DNA of 9,219 bases from Candidatus Nomurabacteria bacterium (GTDB lineage: Bacteria > Patescibacteriota > Minisyncoccia > Phycocordibacterales > UBA9973). This document shows positions 1-6,587 of the stretch, one piece after another (the stretch's first letter is position 1; the number at the start of each line of letters is the position of its first letter). The DNA lies in assembly GCA_903869875.1 (NCBI GenBank), contig CAIQAW010000067.1, positions 1-9,219 on the forward strand. Direction: 5' to 3'. The notes under the pieces were generated by a model. It searched no databases, had not been told where the DNA came from, and was given only the letters and a program-made list of their open reading frames with translations. A program made the position numbers and the translations under genes.

Positions 1-15
1 AAGGTAGTTTTTGTT

Positions 16-43
16 TTGGAAAACTTAAGTTGCGGGGTATAAT
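16..43 (+). promoter_or_regulatory. Sigma70-type promoter for the mrdA gene cluster
   Basis: A perfect -10 box TATAAT lies at 38-43 directly after GGGG. A plausible -35 box TTGGAA lies at 16-21 with a 16-bp spacer. Transcription would start near position 50, leaving a leader of about 20 nt before the ATG at 72. That leader is only A and T rich and holds no Shine-Dalgarno sequence. Confidence 0.6.
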
Positions 44-71
44 ACGTACATTAATATAAATCATAATATAT

Positions 72-449
72 ATGGCAAACAATAATTTACTTTCTATAGG
101 ACCGGTAAAAAAAGTTGAAGATTTTAGACAACAACATATTGTAACTTGGACAGTAAAACAAAAACAACTAGAAGGCCAAGCAAAGGGTGTGGACCCAGTT
201 AAACTTTTCCAAGACTACCAAAAACAAGCACTACAAAATGCAATACAGCAAAGTTTACCCGACTACCTTCGTGTAGAAGTTCCAGGTGGGGCACAGTCGC
301 CGTTTGCTGGACCGGTAGCGTATGTACAGTACTATGCATACAATGTAGGTCTATATGTTTTTACACACGTAATGTTGTTTTATGGTATTATCGTGTTTGT
401 AATATTGTATTTACTAAAAGCCCTTTTTGGTAAAAAAAGTGAAAAGTAA
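72..449 (+). CDS. Hypothetical protein with a single C-terminal membrane anchor
   Basis: I do not recognise a family for this 125-aa protein. Residues 1-65 are polar and probably helical, rich in Gln and Lys. Residues 70-95 are Tyr-rich around a PGG/PFAGP stretch. Residues 95-117 form one strong membrane segment, followed by a short positive tail ending KKSEK, which suggests an anchor with the C-terminus in the cytoplasm. It is the first gene after the promoter at 16-43. The next gene starts 20 bases after its stop and mrdA follows, so it is probably co-transcribed with PBP2 and may act in envelope growth; that role is inferred from position only. No Shine-Dalgarno sequence precedes the ATG (the upstream bases are TAATATAT). 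The stop is TAA. Confidence 0.75.
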   Translation: MANNNLLSIGPVKKVEDFRQQHIVTWTVKQKQLEGQAKGVDPVKLFQDYQKQALQNAIQQSLPDYLRVEVPGGAQSPFAGPVAYVQYYAYNVGLYVFTHVMLFYGIIVFVILYLLKALFGKKSEK

Positions 450-469
450 TATACATATAGATAAAACCA

Positions 470-745
470 ATGCTAGAAAACAAACTTTATAAAAGGCTAA
501 TACTGGGGGCATTTTTACTGCTGGTGGCAGTGGTTTTGCCATGGTGGGTTTTGTTTGTTCTGTTTGTTGGATTTGGTTTTTTTGCGCGTTACATACCGTA
601 CGAATATATAGCGGTTGGTATATTTGCAGACTATATATATGCTATACCCGTGCAATATTTCTACGGCGTGCAACATGTATATGCACTAGGGGCTGTGCTG
701 GTGGTCGGTGTTTTTATGCTTAGAAAAGTATTTACCAGAACATAA
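470..745 (+). CDS. Small polytopic membrane protein, possibly MreD-like
   Basis: The 91-aa product is almost entirely hydrophobic. Segments at about residues 9-25, 26-41, 45-60 and 70-86 could cross the membrane, giving three or four passes, and the tail ends RKVFTRT. The middle stretch, with YEYIAVGIFADYIYA at about residues 44-58, is loosely like the G-x-x-x-D-x-x motif of MreD, the membrane partner in rod-shape elongation. MreD is normally about 160 aa, so this would be a much reduced form. The gene sits 20 bases after the previous stop and its stop is 8 bases before mrdA, where mreD-type genes often lie. The function is a guess from topology and context. No Shine-Dalgarno sequence precedes the ATG. 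Confidence 0.7.
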   Translation: MLENKLYKRLILGAFLLLVAVVLPWWVLFVLFVGFGFFARYIPYEYIAVGIFADYIYAIPVQYFYGVQHVYALGAVLVVGVFMLRKVFTRT

Positions 746-753
746 AAATATAT

Positions 754-2472
754 ATGAAATTCTGGAAACCAAAAAAACAATACTACCATGAAATAGCCCC
801 CGACGAGATACTGCTGGATGCGCGTAATTTGCCACAGTTCAACACACAACAAATGGAAGGCCGTATAGAACAACCTATACCACACCGTGCACTAAATATT
901 ATTTTTATAGTTGCATTTGTTTTTGGTGTTGGTGGTATTTTTAGGTTAGGGTATTTGCAGATTTCTAAAGGCGACTATTTTGCAACAAGAAGTGAGAAAA
1001 ATTCGTTCGAATCAGTACCTATATTTGCCGACCGTGGTTTGATAACAGACAGAAACGGTGTAAACCTAGCATGGAATGAAAAACTAAAAGAAGGCGAGGC
1101 TTTTTCAAAACGCATATATACAAACGAAGGTGGCTATGCCCACATGTTGGGTTACGTTGGTTACCCTAAGAAAGATGCGTCCGGTAATTACTGGCAAACA
1201 CAGTTTACTGGTAAAAGTGGTGTCGAGTCGTATTATGCAACACAACTAGAGGGCACACACGGTGCAAAGTATTTTGAAACAGATGCAACTGGCAAAGTGT
1301 TGTCTGAAAACATTACCGAAGAACCAGTGCACGGCACAGATGTGGTGTTGTCTATAGATGCCCGTGTGCAAACTGCGCTGTACCACGGCATAGAAAAACT
1401 GGCTACAGATGCAGGGTATACCGGTGGTGCTGGTGTAATAATGAACATACATACAGGTGAAGTTGTGGCTATAACTAGTTACCCTGAATATAGTTCGAAC
1501 GTTATGTCGTTGGCTACAGACAACGAAAAAATATCGCACTATTTTACTGACAAAAGAAAAGTTTTTATTAACCGTGCTATAGCAGGGCGGTACACACCTG
1601 GGTCTATAGTTAAACCATATTTAGCACTAGCTGCATTAAACGAAAATATTATAAACCCGTTGAAACAAATTTTAAGTACCGGACAGATTACAATACCAAA
1701 CCCTTTTGATTCTACTAAAAACACAGTTTTCAAAGACAACGCTGCACATGGTTTAGTAGACATGCGCAAAGCAATCGCGGTTTCGTCTAACGTATATTTC
1801 TATGAAATAGGTGGTGGCTATAAAGACCAAAAGGGTCTAGGTATAGACCGTATAAACCAATATGCCAAGGACTTTGGTATTGGTTTAAAAACAGGTATAG
1901 ATATGGACGGCGAACTAGCTGGTGTAGTGCCTTCTGTAGAATGGAAGGCAAAAAATTTTCCCAAAGACCCATGGCGTATAGGCGACACATACCACACGTC
2001 TATCGGGCAATATGGTTTTGCTGTAACACCAGTGCAGATGGCGCGTGCAATGGCTGGTATAGCTAGTCGTGGCACATTAGTTACACCACATATACGACTA
2101 AACGAAACCGACCCAGAACTAACAAAGACTGAAAAACTACCATTTACAGATGCGCAGTACCAAGTAGTACACGAAGCATTGCGCATGGTTATAACCGACG
2201 GTACCAGTGAGTCGTTGAACTTGCCTTACCTACATGTTGCCGGCAAGTCTGGTACTGCACAGACAGATATATCTAAACGCCGGGTTAACTCGTGGATAAC
2301 AGGGTTTTTCCCATATGAAAAACCCGACTACTCTTTTGTTATACTTATGGACGACGGTTCAGGTACGGCATATATACCTGCGTCACGTGCTATGCGTATG
2401 ACTATAGAGGAACTATATACTACAGCCCCAGATTTTATTATGCAAAAAGGCTTGCCAGTTAAAGCAAATTAA
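754..2472 (+). CDS. mrdA: Penicillin-binding protein 2 (peptidoglycan D,D-transpeptidase)
   Basis: This 572-aa protein is a class B penicillin-binding protein that cross-links peptidoglycan during cell elongation. It has a cytoplasmic N-terminus, one membrane helix at about residues 46-69, a dimerisation/pedestal region with the RGLITDRNG motif at 94-102, and a transpeptidase domain from about 195 to 555. The three catalytic motifs are intact: SIVK at 284-287 (catalytic Ser284, Lys287), SSN at 344-346, and KSGT at 498-501. The stretches GIDMDGELAGVVPS and TYHTSIGQ favour PBP2 over the division enzyme PBP3/FtsI. It is shorter than the E. coli protein (633 aa), as expected for a reduced genome. 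It ends the cluster begun at 72 and starts 8 bases after the previous stop. No Shine-Dalgarno sequence is seen (AAAAATATAT before ATG). No RodA or MreB gene is in the window. Confidence 0.92.
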   Translation: MKFWKPKKQYYHEIAPDEILLDARNLPQFNTQQMEGRIEQPIPHRALNIIFIVAFVFGVGGIFRLGYLQISKGDYFATRSEKNSFESVPIFADRGLITDRNGVNLAWNEKLKEGEAFSKRIYTNEGGYAHMLGYVGYPKKDASGNYWQTQFTGKSGVESYYATQLEGTHGAKYFETDATGKVLSENITEEPVHGTDVVLSIDARVQTALYHGIEKLATDAGYTGGAGVIMNIHTGEVVAITSYPEYSSNVMSLATDNEKISHYFTDKRKVFINRAIAGRYTPGSIVKPYLALAALNENIINPLKQILSTGQITIPNPFDSTKNTVFKDNAAHGLVDMRKAIAVSSNVYFYEIGGGYKDQKGLGIDRINQYAKDFGIGLKTGIDMDGELAGVVPSVEWKAKNFPKDPWRIGDTYHTSIGQYGFAVTPVQMARAMAGIASRGTLVTPHIRLNETDPELTKTEKLPFTDAQYQVVHEALRMVITDGTSESLNLPYLHVAGKSGTAQTDISKRRVNSWITGFFPYEKPDYSFVILMDDGSGTAYIPASRAMRMTIEELYTTAPDFIMQKGLPVKAN

Positions 2473-2480
2473 CAAACTTG

Positions 2481-2509
2481 TTGCCATAAAATATACAAAG
2501 TGGTATTAT
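2481..2509 (+). promoter_or_regulatory. Leaderless promoter of greA
   Basis: A -35 box TTGCCA (2481-2486) and a -10 box TATTAT (2504-2509) are separated by exactly 17 bp. The ATG of greA at 2518 begins 8 bases after the -10 box, which is where transcription should start. The greA mRNA is therefore predicted to be leaderless or nearly so. The -10 box again follows GG. Confidence 0.6.
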
Positions 2510-2517
2510 TAATTATT

Positions 2518-2982
2518 ATGGATAAAAATGTTATATCACAAGAACGTAAAACAGAACTTGAAAAAGAACTACACGAATTACAAAACGTTAAAAGAAAAGA
2601 AATAATAACTGCACTCGAATACGCCAAATCCCTAGGCGACCTTTCTGAAAACGCAGAATACCACGAAGCCCGTGAAGCCCAAGGTAAACTAGAAGACCGC
2701 ATACGTGAAATAGAACACATACTAAAAACCAGTACCGTTTTTGCTGGAACCACAGCAACTAAACATGTTTCAGTAGGTAACACCGTAAAACTAATGAAGC
2801 TAGATACAAAAGAAGAAAAAACATTTACACTAGTTGGTCCACAGGATGCAGACATCAGTCTAGGTAAAATATCTATCACATCACCACTAGGTAGTGCAAT
2901 ATTAGACAAAGAAGCAAACCAAGAAGTTACCTTTAACACACCCAAAGGTATGATGCACTACACCATACTTTCATTCTCGTAG
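2518..2982 (+). CDS. greA: Transcription elongation factor GreA
   Basis: GreA enters the RNA polymerase secondary channel and stimulates cleavage of the 3' end of backtracked RNA, rescuing stalled complexes. The 154-aa protein has the usual length and both domains: an N-terminal antiparallel coiled coil (residues 1-72) and a C-terminal FKBP-like domain (about 80-154). The coiled-coil tip GDLSENAEYHEA at 40-51 keeps the acidic pair Asp41 and Glu44 that holds the catalytic metal in E. coli GreA. I chose the ATG at 2518. A GTG at 2500 would add six residues but lies inside the promoter and just before the -10 box. The gene has its own promoter and terminator and so appears monocistronic. The stop is TAG. 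Confidence 0.93.
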   Translation: MDKNVISQERKTELEKELHELQNVKRKEIITALEYAKSLGDLSENAEYHEAREAQGKLEDRIREIEHILKTSTVFAGTTATKHVSVGNTVKLMKLDTKEEKTFTLVGPQDADISLGKISITSPLGSAILDKEANQEVTFNTPKGMMHYTILSFS

Positions 2983-2994
2983 TATAACAATAGT

Positions 2995-3020
2995 AAAAAG
3001 CACACACGTTGTGCATTTTT
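2995..3020 (+). terminator. Rho-independent terminator after greA
   Basis: The stem GCACA/TGTGC (3000-3004 with 3010-3014) has a 5-nt loop. After one A:A mismatch it extends through AAAA (2995-2998) paired with TTTT, and a run of five T ends at 3020. It lies 12 bases after the greA stop. The stem is short, so this is a moderate call. Confidence 0.6.
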
Positions 3021-3045
3021 ATTTACTATATTTACATGGGCCGTG

Positions 3046-3074
3046 TTGTTTAAAATTTTACTTCAAGGTATAAT
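3046..3074 (+). promoter_or_regulatory. Leaderless promoter of the coiled-coil membrane protein gene
   Basis: A -35 box TTGTTT (3046-3051), a 17-bp spacer and a perfect -10 box TATAAT (3069-3074) are followed after only six bases (ACACAC) by the ATG at 3081. Transcription should begin at, or within a base or so of, the start codon, so the mRNA has no room for a ribosome-binding leader. Confidence 0.7.
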
Positions 3075-3080
3075 ACACAC

Positions 3081-3482
3081 ATGCCACCTGAAGAACTTCA
3101 ACAACATATTGCACGTATCAAAGAACAAGAACGTGCAGAAGCAGAAAAAATGCACGACACCATGCTGTCGCGTCAACGTTTGGATGAAACTATAAATAAA
3201 AATAAAAACATAGAACAACGTTCATCTGACAAGAAAAAAATTGCAACAGTGGTTGCTATTACAGTGCTGTTAGTTTTGGGTTTTATTTATGCACAGAAAA
3301 ACGGTTTTTGGTTAAACAAAGAACAGCGTGTAATGGATGCTAATACAGAACAAGCTTTGAAGCGCATGGACGAAGTTACCAAGTCTGTGCCACCACTAAC
3401 ACCAGCTGATGTAGCAGATGCAGAAAAATTTATGGCAGACATACGTGCAACAGAAACTGCAAACCAAAATAAGAAAAAATAA
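3081..3482 (+). CDS. Hypothetical single-pass membrane protein with charged helical N-terminus
   Basis: The family is not recognised. The 133-aa protein has a highly charged, probably coiled-coil segment at residues 1-50 (Glu/Lys/Gln rich), a KKK stop, one membrane helix at about 54-70, and an extracytoplasmic region at 71-133 that is helical and ends in a polar Asn/Lys tail (NQNKKK). There is no cleavable signal peptide: the long charged N-terminus and KKK before the helix suggest the N-terminus stays inside. It is read from a leaderless promoter. The next gene starts 33 bases after its TAA stop, and it may be partly co-transcribed with the secreted paralogs that follow, for which it could be a membrane partner; that is only a positional inference. 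Confidence 0.78.
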   Translation: MPPEELQQHIARIKEQERAEAEKMHDTMLSRQRLDETINKNKNIEQRSSDKKKIATVVAITVLLVLGFIYAQKNGFWLNKEQRVMDANTEQALKRMDEVTKSVPPLTPADVADAEKFMADIRATETANQNKKK

Positions 3483-3500
3483 AACAGATTATATAATTTT

Positions 3501-3509
3501 TGATATACT
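3501..3509 (+). promoter_or_regulatory. Extended -10 promoter, leaderless, of the first secreted paralog
   Basis: The sequence TGATATACT is an extended -10 element (TG, one base, TATACT at 3504-3509). No -35 box is visible upstream, which is typical when the TG extension compensates. The ATG at 3516 begins six bases after the -10 box, the same distance as at 3081 and 6588. A second TATAAT at 3492-3497 could act as an alternative -10 box with a leader of about 12 nt. Confidence 0.5.
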
Positions 3510-3515
3510 ATAAAC

Positions 3516-3533
3516 ATGAAAAACTTTAAACAA
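3516..3533 (+). repeat. 18-nt identical gene-start repeat, three copies
   Basis: ATGAAAAACTTTAAACAA opens three genes and is base-for-base identical at 3516-3533, 4113-4130 and 6588-6605. It encodes MKNFKQ. The codons Lys, Asn, Phe and Gln each have a synonym, but none is used in any copy, while the sequences diverge immediately afterwards. This fits either recent duplication or selection on the nucleotide sequence at the mRNA 5' end. Confidence 0.85.
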
Positions 3534-4094
3534 CTTATACCTTCTATAATACTAGCTTCAATTGTTTTTGCTGGTGTTGCATTTGCTGCGTGGACTGCAC
3601 CTAGTTGTGTACCTGGTGCAACAGGCTGTAATGCAGACGAACCTGTAAACACAGACAACGAAGACCAGATAAAAATAGGCGGGCTAACCTCGACATACTT
3701 GGGGTCTATGGGGTATATAATTTCAAGAGGTTCATTAGTAGTTGGTTCCAGTGTGTCTACAAACCCAATAGGTAGTTTGCGTATACTTAGTGGTAACTCT
3801 TGGTTTAACGATAAAGTTTATATAGGTAACGATGCATCTATAACAGACAATATGAACAATGCCCCTATAGAACCAACAGATACACTAACTTTAAAAAGTG
3901 GATCAACAACAAACCTGGGCCGTGGCAACTGGTGCAATATGACAAAGGCCCGTGTAACAGGCACATCTGCCGAATCTTGTCCGGCTGGGTATTTTATAAT
4001 ACAGATAAACCCGACAGCTACAGGTATATACCCATATGTAACATGTTCTGCTACTAGCCCGTCTGTTAACCCACACAACATAGGTAGTTGTTAA
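3516..4094 (+). CDS. Secreted six-cysteine paralog 1 (core-only form)
   Basis: Function unknown; this is the shortest of three paralogs. The 192-aa precursor has a clear signal peptide at residues 1-24 (MKNFKQ, hydrophobic core, AFA then cleavage before Ala25). The mature part starts AWTAPSC and carries the shared core: Cys31 and Cys38 in C-x6-C-N, PVNT near 43-46, LRILSGNSWFNDKVYIG at 88-104, LTLKSGSTTNLGRGNWC ending at Cys140, then Cys155, Cys177 and a final GSC with Cys192. All six mature cysteines align with those of the other two paralogs, so three disulfides outside the cell are plausible. It ends right at the last conserved cysteine and has no C-terminal extension. The next paralog follows after an 18-base gap. 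No lipobox, sortase motif or anchor is seen. Confidence 0.85.
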   Translation: MKNFKQLIPSIILASIVFAGVAFAAWTAPSCVPGATGCNADEPVNTDNEDQIKIGGLTSTYLGSMGYIISRGSLVVGSSVSTNPIGSLRILSGNSWFNDKVYIGNDASITDNMNNAPIEPTDTLTLKSGSTTNLGRGNWCNMTKARVTGTSAESCPAGYFIIQINPTATGIYPYVTCSATSPSVNPHNIGSC

Positions 4095-4112
4095 TAATAC
4101 TAAATTTTATAT

Positions 4113-5042
4113 ATGAAAAACTTTAAACAATTAATACCAGCACTAGTAGTATGTATGTTTGTAATAGGTGGTGTGGTTTTAGCAAACACAACACAGGCAC
4201 CGAACAGTTGTACACCACCTGGCTGTAATGTAGAAAACTTAGTTAACACCGGCAGTACTGGCCAGTTAAAAAACGGTTCCTTGAATGTAGGATATTTCGG
4301 TGCAACAGGCGACATAGAAGCCAGAGATGGTTTCTATGTAGGTACAAATCCAAGTGTTGAATTTAAAAGAAGAGGTTTACGTGTTTTACTTGGTCAAGCT
4401 TGGACTAAAGGAAAGGTTTATATTGGCCAAAATATTCCAGTATCTGCATCAGAAGCAACAACCCCACCAACACCTGCATATACTTTGACATTAAAACCAG
4501 GTTCAACTACAAACCTGGGCAAAGGCGACTTTTGTACATTAACAAACCAGGACCTAAACGGTGGCCAAGGTTGCCCACCGGGGTCTTTTGTGTCACAGAT
4601 AAACCCAAACTGGGCTAATGGTAATGTTCCACAGGTAGCGTGTACATTTATAAACCCATCTGACAACCCAGCAAACCTGGGGTCTTGTCTTACAAACAAC
4701 TTGATACTAAATGTAGGCATGGCACGCACATACGACGCAGCTGGTAGTGGCGTTGGTTACTGCCAATACACTGTAACTGTATACAATGCACCAAGTAATG
4801 TTTCTATTAGTATCAGTAAATGGGCAAACACCACATACCCACCTAACACAACAGCTGGTACCATTACAAATTATGAAACTAAAACAACAGGTTCTGGTAC
4901 AACCAGTACAACTTTTGGCACTACAACTGCAGGTTCTGGCCAGTACGACTGTACAAACCTAAACGGTGGCGACATTATGTATAGGGCTAACCTAACAGTT
5001 ACAGGTAGTGGGCAACAGATCAGTAGTGGCTGGACAAAGTAA
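4113..5042 (+). CDS. Secreted six-cysteine paralog 2 with Thr/Gly-rich C-terminal extension
   Basis: Function unknown. The 309-aa precursor has a signal peptide at 1-24 (VLA before Asn25), then the shared core with Cys33, Cys38, Cys141, Cys154, Cys177 and Cys192 and the motifs LRVLLGQAWTKGKVYIG (89-105) and LTLKPGSTTNLGKGDFC. After Cys192 it carries an extension of about 117 residues (193-309), rich in Thr, Ser, Gly and Asn, of predicted beta character, with two extra cysteines (217 and 280). This may be an Ig-like or adhesin-type domain. The gene follows paralog 1 after 18 AT-rich bases with no convincing promoter or Shine-Dalgarno sequence, so the two are probably one transcript. It ends before the strong terminator at 5091-5130. 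Confidence 0.85.
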   Translation: MKNFKQLIPALVVCMFVIGGVVLANTTQAPNSCTPPGCNVENLVNTGSTGQLKNGSLNVGYFGATGDIEARDGFYVGTNPSVEFKRRGLRVLLGQAWTKGKVYIGQNIPVSASEATTPPTPAYTLTLKPGSTTNLGKGDFCTLTNQDLNGGQGCPPGSFVSQINPNWANGNVPQVACTFINPSDNPANLGSCLTNNLILNVGMARTYDAAGSGVGYCQYTVTVYNAPSNVSISISKWANTTYPPNTTAGTITNYETKTTGSGTTSTTFGTTTAGSGQYDCTNLNGGDIMYRANLTVTGSGQQISSGWTK

Positions 5043-5090
5043 AATAAAGTAATATTTAGCTTTTAAAGCCTTATAAAATAACACATTATA

Positions 5091-5130
5091 GCAATACACC
5101 TGTTATCCACAGGTGTATTGCTTGTTTTTT
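5091..5130 (+). terminator. Strong Rho-independent terminator after paralog 2
   Basis: A perfect 12-bp stem GCAATACACCTG/CAGGTGTATTGC (5091-5102 with 5110-5121) closes a 7-nt loop and is followed by TTGTTTTTT. Its 3' arm and tail overlap the -35 box of the next promoter (5118-5123). The preceding stretch 5043-5090 is plain AT-rich sequence. Confidence 0.88.
5103..5111 (+). other. Sequence matching the DnaA-box consensus inside a terminator loop
   Basis: TTATCCACA at 5103-5111 is a perfect match to the E. coli DnaA box (TTATNCACA). It spans the terminator loop and the first two bases of its 3' arm. No cluster of boxes, AT-rich unwinding element or dnaA/dnaN gene accompanies it, so a replication origin is not supported. 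It may be chance. Confidence 0.2.
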
Positions 5131-5146
5131 ATAGAAATGGTATAAT
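5118..5146 (+). promoter_or_regulatory. Promoter of the T9SS-like secreted protein gene
   Basis: A -35 box TTGCTT (5118-5123), a 17-bp spacer and a perfect -10 box TATAAT (5141-5146, again preceded by GG) predict a start near 5153. This gives a leader of about 35 nt before the ATG at 5188, unlike the leaderless neighbours. GGGGA at 5156-5160 is too far (about 27 nt) from the ATG to act as a Shine-Dalgarno sequence. The promoter is of ordinary sigma70 type and not the Bacteroidota TAnnTTTG type. Confidence 0.7.
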
Positions 5147-5187
5147 ACCTGCAAAGGGGACACTAACGTTCTCTACAACTTAATACA

Positions 5188-6510
5188 ATGTTACTACAAA
5201 CAAAAAATGGACTCCTACAGTTCATCCTAACAATCTTGTTGGTCATGTTTGTAGGAAACATGGCATTAAAAGCGCAAGTTACAAACTTGCCGCAAAATAA
5301 CACTATGGAAGTTGTGCCTTTTGGTTTAGGTACATCTGAAGTAAATAGAAGTTATGTTATTCCTAACACAAACACTATAATTTCAGATGGTTTGAACTTT
5401 ATTTTATTTCGCGATGCCAAAACTGGCGACGAAAAGAAGGTGGCAACTACCGGCTTAACTTATGTAGATAGAATTGCGGGTACAAACGGCAAAGAACATT
5501 TGCTAGTTGCAAACTCAAAAGTTTATTTACTAAACGAAAATGGTAGTAGAAACTTACTATTTACATTTTTAACATCTTTCCCTAGGGAAGGTGTAAATGT
5601 AGGTATTACAAACTTAACCGATGACCACACAAAAGTGTGTATCTACGGTAACTTTGATTCTATTGTTGGAATTGAAGGCTGTCCAAAATTTGCTTTTATT
5701 TACAACATGGTAACAGGGTCTATTAGCCCTTTGTTTCCACCAGATCAGGAATGGTCTGTTGAACAAGTTGTGATATTTAAAGGTAAAATTTACGCCGCAT
5801 TAGGCTCTACTATTGATGGCCGTATTGATAAGATCTTACGTGTGTACGATCCATCTACGAACCAGCTTTATTTCCCTAATGTGGGTACAGCTAGTATTTA
5901 TGCAAGATTATTTACAGACGGTAACACATTGTTAATCTTGTCTGAAAACTTGAAGTATGGCCACAATGGACTTATATATAAGCTCAATGAAAATACAAAT
6001 GTTTTCGACGAGAAATATATAGGTGTTATAAATGCCACATTTTTCAAAGGAAAGTGCTACCTCAATACAGCTGAGTTTATAAAAAAGCCAGGTGCAAATG
6101 AGGAAATTAACGCAAATTATTTTGTCGAATACAATCCTGTAAACGACGAATTAACTGCGGTTAATGTCAGTACAAATAACTTTGACTGCAACAACATGCT
6201 ACCCACCAAAGACTACCTAGTATCTGCGGGAAGGTACGGTTTAAGACTGCAATCTAAAGCCAACGGGATTAACGGATATTCAAATGCTTCGGCATTAAAT
6301 ATTCCTAACCCTATGCCTTGCAAATATTCTCTTTTAGTACCGACCGATTATATCGGAAGTGTACTTACAATAACTGGGCTTAACGGTTCAGTGTTGTTTA
6401 AAGGGGAGTTGCAAGATGCATCTACGGAGTTGAATCTCCCAATTGGTTTTTACATCATGGAAATCCGAAACGAAAAAATCTATTATATTAGAAAAATAAT
6501 CGTTCGGTAA
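5188..6510 (+). CDS. Secreted protein with a type IX secretion (Por) C-terminal sorting tail
   Basis: The 440-aa product has a signal peptide at 1-29, cut before Gln30 (ALKA then Q, a pattern typical of Bacteroidota). A long beta-rich middle (about 40-365) has repeated short units such as VANSKVYLLNENG, IFKGKIYAAL and RVYDPSTNQLYFP, which suggests a beta-propeller-like fold. Residues 374-440 look like a T9SS type A sorting domain: NPMP start, LTITGLNGSVLFKG, LPIGFYIMEI, then a final KIIVR. In Bacteroidota this tail directs export and anchoring by the T9SS. I know of no T9SS in single-membrane Patescibacteria, so the gene looks acquired. Ile codons support this: 8 of 36 are ATA here against 13 of 19 in the paralog at 6588 (hand count). 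It has its own promoter and terminator. The ligand or substrate is unknown. Confidence 0.85.
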   Translation: MLLQTKNGLLQFILTILLVMFVGNMALKAQVTNLPQNNTMEVVPFGLGTSEVNRSYVIPNTNTIISDGLNFILFRDAKTGDEKKVATTGLTYVDRIAGTNGKEHLLVANSKVYLLNENGSRNLLFTFLTSFPREGVNVGITNLTDDHTKVCIYGNFDSIVGIEGCPKFAFIYNMVTGSISPLFPPDQEWSVEQVVIFKGKIYAALGSTIDGRIDKILRVYDPSTNQLYFPNVGTASIYARLFTDGNTLLILSENLKYGHNGLIYKLNENTNVFDEKYIGVINATFFKGKCYLNTAEFIKKPGANEEINANYFVEYNPVNDELTAVNVSTNNFDCNNMLPTKDYLVSAGRYGLRLQSKANGINGYSNASALNIPNPMPCKYSLLVPTDYIGSVLTITGLNGSVLFKGELQDASTELNLPIGFYIMEIRNEKIYYIRKIIVR

Positions 6511-6517
6511 ACAATTA

Positions 6518-6550
6518 ACGACCCTTCAGTTTTACTGAAGGGCGTTTTTT
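6518..6550 (+). terminator. Rho-independent terminator after the T9SS-like gene
   Basis: A 9-bp perfect stem CCCTTCAGT/ACTGAAGGG (6522-6530 with 6534-6542) with a TTT loop extends past a single bulged A by ACG/CGT, and ends in six T (6545-6550). It lies 8 bases after the stop codon. The -35 box of the next promoter starts 3 bases later. Confidence 0.9.
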
Positions 6551-6552
6551 AT

Positions 6553-6581
6553 TTGTTAAAATTTTTACTACGGGGTATAAT
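6553..6581 (+). promoter_or_regulatory. Leaderless promoter of the third secreted paralog
   Basis: A -35 box TTGTTA (6553-6558), a 17-bp spacer and a perfect -10 box TATAAT (6576-6581), preceded by GGGG, are followed after six bases (GTACAC) by the ATG at 6588. The stretch TATAATGTACACATG closely matches TATAATACACACATG at 3069-3083. The transcript should start at or next to the A of the ATG. Confidence 0.75.
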
Positions 6582-6587
6582 GTACAC

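Noticed and set aside
2500..2517. Upstream GTG start adding six residues to GreA
   Set aside because: It would place the start codon within the greA promoter, just before the -10 box at 2504. The ATG at 2518 gives the usual GreA length and the correct numbering of Asp41 and Glu44.
2469..2945. 158-codon reading frame on the minus strand opposite greA
   Set aside because: It is the shadow of a clear GreA gene, is composed of low-complexity Ser/Val-rich sequence, and has no promoter.
3287..3295. Second DnaA-box match (TTATGCACA)
   Set aside because: It lies in the coding sequence for the membrane helix of the 3081 gene, is isolated, and fits the codons for the residues IYAQ.
4095..4112. Separate promoter for paralog 2
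   Set aside because: Only weak AT-rich matches (TAATAC, TAAATT) are present and no -35 box or TG extension, so read-through from the promoter at 3501-3509 is more likely.
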